Of a stretch of DNA of 64,000 nucleotides, positions 45,763 through 57,550 are shown in pieces. A program made the translations under genes and the position numbers. Location of the stretch: NCBI GenBank assembly GCA_032622095.1, contig CP136069.1, forward strand, positions 203,158,690 to 203,222,689. The letters run 5' to 3'. The notes beneath the pieces are model-generated. The model saw only the letters and a program-made list of their open reading frames with translations. It did no database searches and had not been told where the DNA came from. The stretch comes from Siphonodentalium dalli (lineage: Eukaryota > Mollusca > Scaphopoda > Gadilida > Siphonodentaliidae). Positions within the stretch are counted from its first letter, which is position 1; each line of letters opens with the position of its first letter.

Positions 45763-46193
45763 AAGCCTGGATATAGTGTGTCTGACATTTGCAGAATGAG
45801 GTCCCTAGAGGTTGAAATTAGAGATTTTATCCCGCACAGCGTGCTAGCATCACCAAATTCACCCTCTTGGAACCTCATTCTGCTTTGGCCTCAACTGCTA
45901 TGGGAGACCTAGGATCCCCAGTTTAAGTCAGTGATGTTCATCCATTAGTCACCTCATTATGCATTTTATCTTCTGCAAATTAGGGAATATAGAAACTGAA
46001 CAGAAGGGGAAAAAATAACTAACAACAATGTTAATTTGAGAATATAGATACTTCGCAGTAGATGAGGCCTGAGTAGAATGAGGTCCCCAAAGGGTGAGTT
46101 TGGTGATGCTAACCCTCTGTGCGGGGTAACATCACTAAATTCACCCTTTGGGGACCTCATTCTGCAAATGTCAGACACTCTATATCCAGGCTT
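45763..46193. mobile_element. Long form of the hAT-type family H element (431 bp)
   Basis: AAGCCTGGATATAG...CTATATCCAGGCTT ends and two internal sub-palindromes separated by about 190 bp. It gives the order of blocks for the decayed copies at 9340-9775 and 12670-13010. Confidence 0.8.
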
Positions 46194-46676
46194 CTACTTC
46201 TGTGACGTAATTAACTCTATGGCGGGTCAGTATCCCATATAGTCTCTTTGAAAAGCCGACAAAAATCCTATATCGAATTACGTCTCTAGAACTCTCTATT
46301 AAAATTAGGTTCTGTGTTGAAGGGATTCCCTCCATTGAGTGTGGTGCAGACTGGGTGCGATTTCATTGGTTTATGGCATAGCAGATCCTGTCAGAGATCA
46401 GAGGTCAATGACGTGATGATAATTTTCCAATGCATTGTCAAACTCAACTATTGTTGGAAAACTGAATACAGGCGATATATCCATAATTCATTTTACTCAT
46501 CGCAATATAGGAGACATTATTCTTTCACATCTAGTTGTATTTATAACTATTTCTAAATACTACGATTCTCAAACATTTACTATGCCACGAATGCACTCCA
46601 TATTAGGAAACGAAATATTATGGACAGTTCTAGAGACGTTATTCCGATATAGGATTTTCAGTGGCTTTTCAAAGAG

Positions 46677-47466
46677 ACTATCCCATATACAACATCACCC
46701 CCGCGAGTGTATCCCATATACAACATCACCCCCGCGAGTGTATCCCATATACAACATCACCCCCGCGAGTGTATCCCATATACAACATCACCCCCGCGAG
46801 TGTATCCCATATACAACATCACCCCCGCGAGTGTATCCCATATACAACATTACCCCGTGAGTGTATCCCATATACAACATCACCCCCGCGAGTGTATCCC
46901 ATATACAACATCACCCCCGCGAGTGTATCCCATATACAACATCACCCCCGCGAGTGTATCCCATATACAACATCACCCCTGCGAGTGTATCCCATATACA
47001 ACATCACCCCCGCGAGTGTATCCCATATACAACATCACCCCCGCGAGTGTATCCCATATACAACATCACCCCCGCGAGTATATCCCATATACAACATTAC
47101 CCCCGCGAGTGTATCCCATATACAACATCACCCCCGCGAGTGTATCCCATATACAACACCCCCACGAGTGTATCCCATATACAACATCACCCCCGTGAGT
47201 GTATCCCATATACAACATCACCCCCGCAAGTGTATCCCATATACAACATCATCCCCGCGAGTATCCCATATACAACATCACCCCCGCGAGTATCCCATAT
47301 ACAACATCACCCCCGTGAGTATCCCATATACAACATCACCCCCGCGAGTATCCCATATACAACATGACCCCCGTGAGTATCCCATATACAACATCACCCC
47401 CACGAGTATCCCATATACAACATCACCCCCGCGAGTATCCCATATACAACATCACCCCCGCGAGTG
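46677..47466. repeat. 31-bp then 29-bp minisatellite, about 26 copies
   Basis: The unit is 'gtatcccatatacaacat' + 'cacccccgcgagt'. The left two-thirds use 31 bp and the right third 28-29 bp lacking 'gt'. No frame contains a stop over the 31-bp part, so three overlapping open frames of up to 268 residues exist there. They encode the same ~31-residue cycle (HIQHHPREC...) and are not a gene. Confidence 0.95.
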
Positions 47467-47923
47467 AAAATATTTGCAAAAAATACTGAGTACAGTACTC
47501 AGGCGAATCTGTTGTGTTGGTCCATACATTATCTTGACACAATCTGATGTGTGCGGTAAGACGTTGACTCTGTCGCGCACATTCTGTTATAAAGCCGAGC
47601 TTCTGATTAGTAATTGTAGCTAATAAGTTTGATATTGGAATATATGGTTTATTGGAAATCAATCTTATCTGTAATAAATTGATTCGATGATAATTTCATT
47701 TTCCTTCATTTCACTTCGATCTTTTATTGATTGAAAACAAGAAATATTATGATGCACATAACGTCTCATATTGTGTTGAAAATAGAATCCCTCTGTTGCA
47801 TGCGTTAACGGATACAACATATATAACGGACTTGTCAGTCATCTGAATGCCTTAGTGTTATTGTCGGTAATCCAATTTCATTGCAACACACTCATCTAAA
47901 CACGACTTATTTGTATTTTTATT

Positions 47924-48273
47924 TTAACCCTTTCATGACAGGAGCTGCGCTGACACAACATTAAAGACCCTGTGCCAATGCATTCTCTTATATACATGTA
48001 TGCGAGTTGACCATAGATCACCTCTCATATATAAGAGAATGCATTGACCTGACAATTTTTTATCATTTTTTATAATTTGTTCTTACATTCTTTAACAATT
48101 TTTTATCATTTTATTTCATTTTTTTCTTACATTTCTTCACAGTTATAAAAAATAATATGAAAAATGTTAGTCCAATGCATTCTCTTATCTATGGTCAACT
48201 CGCGTATATAAGAGAATCCATTGGCAAAGGTTTTTCTAAATAATTGAGGAAACTCCTGTCATGAAAGTGTTAA
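47924..48273. mobile_element. Family B hairpin MITE, complete
   Basis: TTAA-CCCTTTCATGACAGGAGCT at the left, TCCTGTCATGAAAGTG-TTAA at the right. Two hairpins; the second has lost part of one arm. Confidence 0.82.
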
Positions 48274-48570
48274 GTAGTGTTGTACCATATACAATGTATG
48301 TGCAAATTAAACAGATTCTTGTGTCTATTAAATGGGAGCGGCCATTTTGGTCAGTTTATAATGACGCCATTAAAATGTTTGTGCACATTTCTTCACACAC
48401 CACGCTACTTCTTTTCAATTGATGTGTGATGTAATATTCAAAGTGCTATTAAAAGCGGTATTGTTAAACTTTTAACACTTATAACCTCCATCTGTTAATT
48501 TAGTGTGCTGATTTTGCAATGTTATATGTGTGTAAATATGGCACTATCATAAAACTATTGAAAACGCTGG

Positions 48571-48797
48571 TTAACCCTTTCATGACGGGAGCTGATCCTG
48601 TGCCAGTACATTCTCTTATATATGTAAGTCTCACATAGGGAGCCACGTATATATAAGAGAATTCACTGACTTACAAGCTCAAGGTAAATATTGTTAGGCC
48701 AATGTATTTTCTTATATATGCAAGGCTCCTTTTGGGTGAATGCATTAGCACAGGGTTTTCGCAAAATTTCAGGAAGCTTCAGTCATGGAAGAGTTAT
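48571..48797. mobile_element. Family B hairpin MITE, decayed right end
   Basis: TTAA-CCCTTTCATGACGGGAGCT, then 'ccagtacattctcttata', 'aggctccttttggg'. The right end reads 'cagtcatggaagagttatg'. Confidence 0.72.
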
Positions 48798-49312
48798 GGA
48801 GTTTTCAGATGAATCTGTTGCTTACTTTAGGTGCATTGTCATTGAAATTGGATTGCAGTCAACAACACAAAGGCGTACAGACAACTGCATCCATTACGTT
48901 GTATCAGAACAGAAAGACACAATATAGGCCATAGCGCATACCTCATATGTCATGACGTTTCTTGTTTTTAATTGATAATAGATGGTGGCTGTCTTCGAAG
49001 CGATGGAAAATTGACTCATATTTATATCAATAAAGTGTTAATTGTTGCGATTTGACAGGGTCATATTATTTATTTATTACATATATTGATTTGATATATG
49101 GAATTTATTCCAATATCAAGCTATATTTATTAACTGCAATTGTTAGTTGGAGGCTCTGTGTTATCACATTCCAAATAGAACTTATTAGCTGCAATTATTA
49201 ATCAGAAGCTCTGTGTTATAATGCAATGTATGGACCCATGTGCACGGTTACAGCAGAAAGTGGACCATTGGTCCATGTCATCGCAACATACTGGCCGACG
49301 CGACAGACTTGT

Positions 49313-49437
49313 CTGAATGCTAATTTAGTGGGTTGCACACAGGTACATACTCCATATTTCTCATGTTTGTTGCCCTGAATGCTAATTTAGTGGGTTGCAC
49401 ACAGGTATTAACTCCATATTTATCATGTTTGTTGCAG
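49313..49437 (+). repeat. 62-bp duplication ending at a splice acceptor
   Basis: 'ctgaatgctaatttagtggg' + 'ttgcacacaggta' ... 'catgtttgttgc' occurs at 49313 and 49375. The second copy runs into the true acceptor ttgttgcag; the first has ccc in place of ag-t. Confidence 0.88.
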
Positions 49438-49561
49438 TCAGAGAAGATTAAGAAGCAGGAATTGACACAAGAATTTTGTCAGTTATTGTCATTGGAGCTT
49501 GTTTTTCTGTGGCATGCTCTCCCGACGTGTACAGAGGAGGAACTCAAACCGATGCTCAAAG
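49438..49561 (+). CDS. TTC39C: TTC39C-like exon whose 3' end is amplified downstream
   Basis: Acceptor tttgttgcag, donor gtatac. The 124 bases start in phase 0 and leave one base. It encodes SEKIKKQELTQEFCQLLSLE then LVFLWHALPTC and TEEELKPMLK, matching the 'LYLWKALPNC' helix of TTC39C. The last ~54 bases plus the donor recur at least 17 times in the array that follows. Reading past the donor would add GIREIL and then a stop, so the spliced end is well supported. Confidence 0.94.
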
Positions 49562-51570
49562 GTATACGAGAAATACTGTAAAAACCCTCGATCTCCCAAC
49601 ATGTACAGAGGAGAAACTCAAACCGATGCTCAAAGGTATAATCGAAATACTGTAAAAACCCTCGCTCTCCCGACGTGTACAGAGGAGGAACTCAAACCGA
49701 TGCTCAAAGGTATAATCGAAATACTGTAAAAACCCATTCTCAAAGGTATAATCAAAATACTGTAAAAACCCATGCTCTCCCGACGTGTACAGAGGAGGAA
49801 CTCAAACCGATGCTCAAAGGTATAATCGAAATACTGTAAAAACCCATTCTCAAAGGTATAATCAAAATACTGTAAAAACCCATGCTCTCCCGACGTGTAC
49901 AGAGGAGGAACTCAAACCGATGCTCAAAGGTATAATCGAAATACTGTAAAAACCCATTCTCAAAGGTATAATCAAAATACTGTAAAAACCCATGCTCTCC
50001 CGACGTGTACAGAGGAGGAACTCAAACCGATGCTCAAAGGTATAATCGAAATACTGTAAAAACCCATTCTCAAAGGTATAATCAAAATACTGTAAAAACC
50101 CATGCTCTCCCGATGTGTACAGAGGAGGAACTCAAACCGATGCTCAAAGGTATACGACATGTACTCTAAAAACCCATGCTCAAAGGTATATGAGAAATAC
50201 TGTAAAAACCCTCGCTCTCCCGACGTGTACAGAGGAGGAACTCAAACCGATGCTCAAAGGTAAACGAGAAATACTGTAAAAACCCTCGCTCTCCCAACGT
50301 GTACAGAGGAGGAACTCAAACCGATGCTCAAAGGTATAATCGAAATACTGTAAAAACCCATTCTCAATAGTATAATCAAAATACTGTAAAAACCCATGCT
50401 CTCCCGACGTGTACAGAGGAGGAACTCAAACCGATGCTCAAAGGTATAATCGAAATACTGTAAAAACCCATTCTCAAAGGTATAATCAAAATACTGTAAA
50501 AACCCATGCTCTCCCGACGTGTACAGAGGAGGAACTCAAACCGATGCTCAAAGGTATACGACATGTACTCTAAAAACCCATGCTCAAAGGTATATGAGAA
50601 ATACTGTAAAAACCCTCGCTCTCTCGACGTGTACAGAGGAGGAACTCAAACCGATGCTCAAAGGTATAATCAAAATACTGTAAAAACCCATGCTCAAAGG
50701 TATAATCAAAATACTGTAAAAACCCATTCTCAAAGGTATAATCAAAATACTGTAAAAACCCATGCTCTCCCAACGTGTACAGAGGAGGAACTCAAACCGA
50801 TGCTCAAAGGTATAATCGAAATACTGTAAAAACCCATTCTCAAAGGTATAATCAAAATACTGTAAAAACCCATGCTCTCCCGACGTGTACAGAGGAGGAA
50901 CTCAAACCGATGCTCAAAGGTATACGACATGTACTCTAAAAACCGATGCTCAAAGGTATATGAGAAATACTGTAAAAACCCTCGCTCTCCCGACGTGTAC
51001 AGAGGAGGAACTCAAACCGATGCTCAAAGGTATAATCAAAATACTGTAAAAACCCATGCTCAAAGGTATAATCAAAATACTGTAAAAACCCATGCTCAAA
51101 GGTATAATCAAAATACTGTAAAAACCCATGCTCTCCCAACGTGTACAGAGGAGGAACTCAAACCGATGCTCAAAGGTATAATCGAAATACTGTAAAAACC
51201 CATTCTCAAAGGTATAATCGAAATACTGTAAAAACCCATTCTCAAAGGTATAATCAAAATAATGTAAAAACCCATTCTCAAAGGTACATGAGAAATACTC
51301 TTAATAACCCATGCTCAAAGGTATACGACATGTACTCCAAAATCCCATGCTCTCCCGACGTGTACAGAGGAGGAACTCAAACCGATGCTCAAAGGTATAA
51401 TCGAAATACTGTAAAAACCCATTCTCAAAGGTATAATCAAAATACTGTAAAAACCCATGCTCTCCCGACATGTACAGAGGAGGAACTCAAACCCATGCTC
51501 AAAGGTATATGAGAAATACTCTAAAAACTCAATCTCAGAGGTATAGAGTAATACTCTAAAAACCTACGCT
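49500..51570 (+). repeat. Exon-derived minisatellite: amplified exon end plus splice donor
   Basis: Composite units alternate the exon tail ('gtacagaggaggaactcaaa' + 'ccgatgctcaaag') with the donor side 'gtataatcgaaatactgtaa' + 'aaaccc' and shorter 36-bp sub-units 'ctcaaaggtataatcaaaat'. I count at least 17 extra exon tails, most keeping AG-GTAT at the donor, and more than 20 short sub-units. Open frames in this region only echo ALPTCTEEELKPMLKG. Confidence 0.95.
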
Positions 51571-51950
51571 CTCCTGAAGTGTACTGTAAAATTTGGTGGA
51601 TAAGTCGCATGCGTGTATACGACGCACCCCCATTTTTCAAACCCAAAACATGCCCTTTGCGAAATACCCGTGTATAAGACGCACCAATTTTTAGATGCCG
51701 ACAAATGCCTACTGGTAAGTATTAAGAGCAAGTATTCACACATCACATTTGGGGGAAGAATGATGAAGAAATATTTTCCGTTAGAATGCTTTATTCTCAA
51801 TTAAACACAATATATAACATAACAATGCACAGCACAATTTATCAAACGAACGACATTTGCAATAGACAAACAATAAAAATATGGAATGGGAACCGAATGA
51901 TTTAATACACGGAATGCACAAAACGGACATTTCAACAACAATGACATTCA

Positions 51951-52247
51951 TTAACTCTCGTCATCACTGTCATCATTATCAATAATCAATTTAAACCAAT
52001 CAGCATCTGACAAAGCATCATCATACACTTCTACATACGAACTTTCTATGAACACATCAGCCTCACATTCATCTACATGAACAACTTTCGCACTCTCACC
52101 TTTCTTACAAACAACATCGCTGAATAACACATCTAGTTTCATAACTCTGACGTTTGCGCTTAATCCCATGTTTATCCATAACGATCGAAGTATGTGAATA
52201 TATATAGTACAATATATAGCTAAAACGGTTATGACCCAAAATCTCAA
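51951..52247 (-). pseudogene. Possible transposase tail in the 3.3-kb element
   Basis: 98 residues ending IIDNDDSDDES, with acidic segments such as DECEADVFIES. Pogo/Tigger-type transposases often have acidic C-termini, and the position near one end of the element fits. The first ~25 residues look like translated non-coding DNA. Weak. Confidence 0.3.
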
Positions 52248-53993
52248 ATTGACCCATTATATAGAGCATATAGAATATGTTTTAATAACTGAATAAACAA
52301 TATTGGTGGGGGTTAAAAGAGATATGCACTTTGATTCTGCGCTGAAGCCAGCATCGATATGTCGCGAACTTCAAAGAATGCCGCCGTGTGTGTAGCGACC
52401 ACGTGCTTTGTCAGTTTCTCGATTCACTGAACAGCGATCAATTAGGAAGACGTGTGAATATGTCTCACCAGGGAAAATGGTCTGTTCTCTTTATTACAAG
52501 TCATGTCTTAGTGTACATGTCAAATAATGTTGTGACAGTAATATGCTAATGAATGCTGCTGCTTGTTGTGACCACGTGCTTTTTTGTTTTACGATTCGTT
52601 GAGCAATTAGAAGTATGATTTATAGCGGTAGATCTCACCAGGAACAATTTTCTATTGTTCTCTTGATTACAATTCATTTCGCGCGTGTCACATAATGTTA
52701 AGACTTTACATGAGTGAACTCGTTTGGATTTACTCTTGTTTTTTTTTTTTGGAATAAAAGACAGATCCATGGATTTTAATATAGACTATAGACAGGGAAT
52801 TTCCCGAATTGTTGAAGAGGGTGTTATATTTTATTTGGCGCAGTCCCATTTCTGCAAATGGTCTATCAAAATCGTTTTGGTAATAAAAACAAGACAAACA
52901 TTTATAATATTTTAATATTTATATATGACAGGAATATACTTACTTATAAATACTTACGTAAGACGATTCCATGTTGTTGTTTATTCCGAAATTGTACTTT
53001 CGGTTTCGTACATATCCGGTTATATCACGCTTTCTTTCCGGGATTTTGGGAATAATAGTGAAGAGAAAGATAGCTGTTCAATATTTTAATTCAATTAATA
53101 TTATCCTTCTTTAGGCCACACAAAAAAAATATTGTGTTTCTCAAGTTTTTTTTCAAAAAAACCCAGCAGGCAGATTTTTATTTTTATTTTTTTGGGCTGA
53201 ATTTTACCGGCAGGCAGGTTTTTTATGCCGAATTTGTATGTACAAAAATGATGGGCAGGCATGCTTTTATGATTAAAGATTGACTTAAGACAAGGTTTGG
53301 CTGTTCATAACATGGTGTGTAATGTATATTTACCTTGTTTGTTCATGATCATGATCTGTTTTCATATGTTGTTGGAAAATGAAGCTGTTTATTTTATATA
53401 TATGCAAAGTTATGTACCCTATGGATGCTGTATTAAAATAAGAAGATCTCTCATTTATAGCATTAAAATTTATTGCAGAAATAACAGATGTTTAACAATA
53501 ACAAGAATATTTTGGTTTAAAACAAATCCAGTCTACCTTATTCACAAGCTTATTCAGGAGATCCTTTACGCCTCGCCAATTTGGTTTTTGTATGAAGGGT
53601 TGTTCCATTACAGCAACAAGTTGTCCAGAATATTCTAACATTTTTGTGAGTTCAAGCACCGGCAGTTTGTGTTTACTTTTTCTGGGATCATTGTATCCAA
53701 GACAAATTTGAAGTCCATCCGGAATGTGACAACATGTCTCAGTTAGTTTATTAACATGAGGGTCCAGATACTAAAGCATGTTGCACACAAGCTGCACAAA
53801 ATTCCTGTCTACAGGCCTTAACATTCAACAAGAATCACCTAATAGATTCTCGTAATGATTCTTGTGAAACTTTTCCATTTTCAGTGCTTTATGACTAACT
53901 TGATTCGGCATTTGATTCTTGCAAAATGAAATGTATTTTGAGCCCTGGCCTATATTGTCAACGGTATGTGGGGAAAATCAAAGGTGTTTATCT

Positions 53994-54392
53994 TCAAGGA
54001 AATTGATGAATTTTTGTATCATTTCGTCCTTGCTGTTGTTGTTTTGTTTTGAAATTGGGTAAAACAGATTTATTGTTTGAGTCCATGAGAACAGAAAATG
54101 TGTTTTTCCCACCGTTTTCAACAGACACTGGTGTGGCATCTTCCAATGTAATCCGCAAATAGCGGCCGAATATATCTGCAACCTGGACCGAATTTAGATT
54201 CTGGCAAACGAACTGAAAGTCCTGTGAATCCTGCGACTTTCCAACAGAAATCCCACTAATATACGAATCACAATTAACAATAGTTTCACAGTGGATCTCT
54301 ATGAACCTATTGCCGCGTCGGGAAATGTTGTCAGACGAATTAACTTCCGTAATTGTCCTGGGACAACACAAATTTAAGTCCCCTTCTGACAC
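53994..54392 (-). pseudogene. Unrecognised frame in the 3.3-kb element
   Basis: 132 residues with a plausible folded-protein composition (e.g. FIEIHCETIVNCDSY, QVADIFGRYLRITLEDA) and a Gln run near its end. I do not recognise it. It is in the same orientation as the acidic frame at 51951-52247, so it could be the element's upstream coding part. Confidence 0.3.
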
Positions 54393-54905
54393 ATACTTAT
54401 CAGAGCCATGCTGGTTATTTGTTTACCGTGTGTTCGCTGGCGCGTTACGGGTGAACTCAATTGGCAATTCGGAGCATGCAAGGAAAGCTTTCATTTTAGA
54501 ATTACTGCCCTTGCATTGCTGGCGGAGACGACTTGAGCTTATTGTGTTGTTTGCGGGTATCGACATCGCCAAGATTTTGTGCGGCGGCATGTTTTTATAT
54601 TTTTATTTGTTGTAAGCTATATAAAGTAGCCAGCGGGGGGTATTTTGCGGACGCTGCGATACTCGAGAAACATATATTATTTTTTTTGTGGCCTTATGGA
54701 GAGTTTTTGTTGCTGAATCTCCGCCGATATTTGCTCTGAATATCTCCTTGTCATCGCGACACGTGTGTACTTACCGGTCATCGCTCAAACTCCCCGAGTC
54801 AAGATTTCACCCCCATTTTGAGTTACCGTTGTATAAGACGCACCAATATTCTGGACTAAATATTCAGGTCAAAAAGATGCGACTTGTACACCGAAATTTA
54901 CGGTA

Positions 54906-55026
54906 CATAGGAGGAACTCAAACCGATGCTCAAAGGTATACAAGAAATACTCTAAAAACTCATGCTCAAAGGTATAACCGAAATACTATAAAAACCCTCG
55001 CTCTCCCGACATGTACCGAAATACTA
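54906..55026 (+). repeat. Remainder of the exon-derived minisatellite
   Basis: Continues directly with 'aggaggaactcaaaccgatg', two donor-side sub-units and 'ctctcccgacatgtac', after the 3.3-kb insertion. Confidence 0.9.
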
Positions 55027-55145
55027 TAATATGTGATAACAAGAAGGTTAGGGTTAGTTAGTGTTTGTTTTGGTTAGGTTTATTCAGTAAATATAATGGT
55101 TGTGATTGCATTATGTGATATGGTTTGGTTTAGGGTTAGTGTTAG
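55027..55145 (+). repeat. TTAGGG-rich satellite, left segment
   Basis: 'ggttagggttagt' and 'tattcagtaaatataatgg' units, before the first SINE copy. Confidence 0.85.
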
Positions 55146-55459
55146 ATTGATTGATTGATTGATTGGGGTTTTATGTCGCTTTAGCCACTAAGGCCATATC
55201 ACGACATTGCCAGTTTTAATGGTGGAGGAAATCCGCACACTTACGGCTAATCTAACAGTGCTTTCAATGGCTGATAAACTCGTCGACCATGTGCGGCAAA
55301 CCACCGGCCGTCGGCAAGTAACTAGCAACTTTCCCAGATAACGATTTCGAGTTACAAAGTCCACGATGGAAACATGTGGATTTGAACCCTTATCGCCAGC
55401 GCTGGAAGGCGAAACGGCTTGGAGTTGTACCCCTAACCGATTGAGCCACCGAGGCCCCT
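55146..55459 (-). mobile_element. tRNA-derived SINE, copy 1
   Basis: On the - strand it starts GGGGCCTCGGTGGCTCAATC: box A TGGCTCAATCGG, box B GGTTCAAATCC about 50 bp later, then a unique body and a 3' tail of ATCA-type repeats ('accccaatcaatcaatcaat'). The two polymerase III boxes at tRNA-like spacing support tRNA origin. Not a functional tRNA, as the cloverleaf is not closed. Confidence 0.85.
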
Positions 55460-57230
55460 TGTGTTAGGGTTAGAGTTATTCAGTAAATCTAATGGTTGTG
55501 ATTACAGTTTGTGATATGGTTTGGTTTAGGGTTTGTGTTAGGGTTAGGTTTATTCAGTAAATATAATTGTTGTGATTACAGTTTGTGATATGGTTTGGTT
55601 TAGGGTTTGTGTTAGGGTTAGGTTTATTCAGTAAATCTAATGGTTGTGATTAGGGTTAGGGTTTGTGTTAGTGTTAGGTTTATTCAGTAAATATAATTGT
55701 TGTGATTACAGTTTGTGATATGGTTTGGTTTAGGGTTTGTGTTAGGGTTAGGTTTATTCAGTAAATCTAATGGTTGTGATTAGGGTTAGGGTTTGTGTTA
55801 GTGTTAGGTTTATTCAGTAAATATAATTGTTGTGATTACAGTTTGTGATATGGTTTGGTTTAGGGTTTGTGTTAGGGTTAGGTTTATTCAGTAAATATAA
55901 TTGTTGTGATTACAGTTTGTGATATGGTTTGGTTTAGGGTTTGTGTTAGGGTTAGGTTTATTCAGTAAATCTAATGGTTGTGATTAGGGTTAGGGTTTGT
56001 GTTAGTGTTAGGTTTATTCAGTAAATATAATTGTTGTGATTACAGTTTGTGATATGGTTTGGTTTAGGGTTTGTGTTAGGGTTAGGTTTATTCAGTAAAT
56101 CTAATGGTTGTGATTAGGGTTAGGGTTTGTGTTAGTGTTAGGTTTATTCAGTAAATATAATTGTTGTGATTACAGTTTGTGATATGGTTTGGTTTAGGGT
56201 TTGTGTTAGGGTTAGGTTTATTCAGTAAATCTAATGGTTGTGATTAGGGTTAGGGTTTGTGTTAATGTTAGGTTTATTCAGTAAATATAATTGTTGTGAT
56301 TACAGTTTGTGATATGGTTTGGTTTAGGGTTTGTGTTAGGGTTAGGTTTATTCAGTAAATATAATTGTTGTGATTACAGTTTGTGATATGGTTTGGTTTA
56401 GGGTTTGTGTTAGGGTTAGGTTTATTCAGTAAATCTAATGGTTGTGATTAGGGTTAGGGTTTGTGTTAGTGTTAGGTTTATTCAGTAAATATAATTGTTG
56501 TGATTACAGTTTGTGATATGGTTTGGTTTAGGGTTTGTGTTAGGGTTAGGTTTATTCAGTAAATCTAATGGTTGTGATTACAGTTTGTGATATGGTTTGG
56601 TTTAGGGTTTGTGTTAGGGTTAGGTTTATTCAGTAAATCTAATGGTTGTGATTAGGGTTAGGGTTTGTGTTAGTGTTAGGTTTATTCAGTAAATCTAATG
56701 GTTGTGATTACAGTTTGTGATATGGTTTGGTTTAGGGTTTGTGTTAGGGTTAGGTTTATTCAGTAAATCTAATGGTTGTGATTACAGTTTGTGATATGGT
56801 TTGGTTTAGGGTTTGTGTTAGGGTTAGGTTTATTCAGTAAATCTAATGGTTGTGATTAGGGTTAGGGTTTGTGTTAGTGTTAGGTTTATTCAGTAAATCT
56901 AATGGTTGTGATTACAGTTTGTGATATGGTTTGGTTTAGGGTTTGTGTTAGGGTTAGGTTTATTCAGTAAATCTAATGGTTGTGATTACAGTTTGTGATA
57001 TGGTTTGGTTTAGGGTTTGTGTTAGGGTTAGGTTTATTCAGTAAATCTAATGGTTGTGATTAGGGTTAGGGTTTGTGTTAGTGTTAGGTTTATTCAGTAA
57101 ATCTAATGGTTGTGATTACAGTTTGTGATATGGTTTGGTTTAGGGTTTGTGTTAGGGTTAGGTTTATTCAGTAAATCTAATGGTTGTGATTGCATTATGT
57201 GATATGGTTTGGTTTAGGGTTAGTGTTAGG
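55460..57230 (+). repeat. TTAGGG-rich satellite, central segment
   Basis: Units of about 75 bp ('gtgattacagtttgtgatat' + 'ggtttggtttagggtttgtg' + 'ttagggttaggtttattcag' + 'taaat.taatggtt') alternate with ~130-bp units that add a second 'gattagggttagggtttgtg' half. Both 'aaatctaatgg' and 'aaatataattg' variants follow a regular pattern, so higher-order repetition is likely. Confidence 0.93.
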
Positions 57231-57233
57231 GTT

Positions 57234-57550
57234 AGATTGATTGATTGATTGATTGGGGTTTTATGTCGCTTTAGCCACTAAGGCCATATCACGACATTGC
57301 CAGTTTTAATGGTGGAGGAAATCCGCACACTTACGGCTAATCTAACAGTGCTTTCAATGGCTGATAAACTCGTCGACCATGTGCGGCAAACCACCGGCCG
57401 TCGGCAAGTAACTAGCAACTTTCCCAGATAACGATTTCGAGTTACAAAGTCCACGATGGAAACATATGGATTTGAACCCTTATCGCCAGCGCTGGAAGGC
57501 GAAACGGCTTGGAGTTGTACCCCTAACCGATTGAGCCACCGAGGCCCCTT
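57234..57550 (-). mobile_element. tRNA-derived SINE, copy 2
   Basis: Nearly identical to copy 1, 2090 bp away, with one clear difference (acatatgg for acatgtgg) and identical satellite junctions on both sides. It therefore arose by duplication of the surrounding satellite, not by an independent insertion. Confidence 0.88.

Larger units (their letters stand above)
51584..54903 (-). mobile_element. 3.3-kb transposon inserted in the exon-derived array (TA duplication)
   Basis: Ends CTGTAAAATTTGGTGG... and ...CACCGAAATTTACGG match in 22 of 27 positions as inverted repeats. TA is duplicated (51582-51583, 54904-54905). Removing the element rejoins the array unit ('gtgTAca.aggaggaactc'). TA target and end sequence fit Tc1/mariner-pogo-type transposons. 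No DDE core is seen. Confidence 0.85.

Noticed and set aside
46661-47467. Longest + strand open frame after the GPCR (268 residues)
   Set aside because: It lies entirely in a 31/29-bp minisatellite and all three frames are open, so absence of stops reflects the unit and not selection.
49972-51139. - strand frames such as MSYTFEHRFEFLLCT...
   Set aside because: Antisense reading of the exon-derived array.
52724-53055. Possible small membrane proteins
   Set aside because: Hydrophobicity here comes from T-rich DNA; there is no homology that I can see and the region is inside a transposon.
53297-53638. 113-residue frame in the 3.3-kb transposon
   Set aside because: Opposite strand to the other fragments, composition typical of AT-rich non-coding DNA, no motif.
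55378-55450. tRNA gene on the - strand
   Set aside because: Box A and box B are present, but the acceptor stem and cloverleaf do not close and the sequence continues into a SINE body with an ATCA tail.
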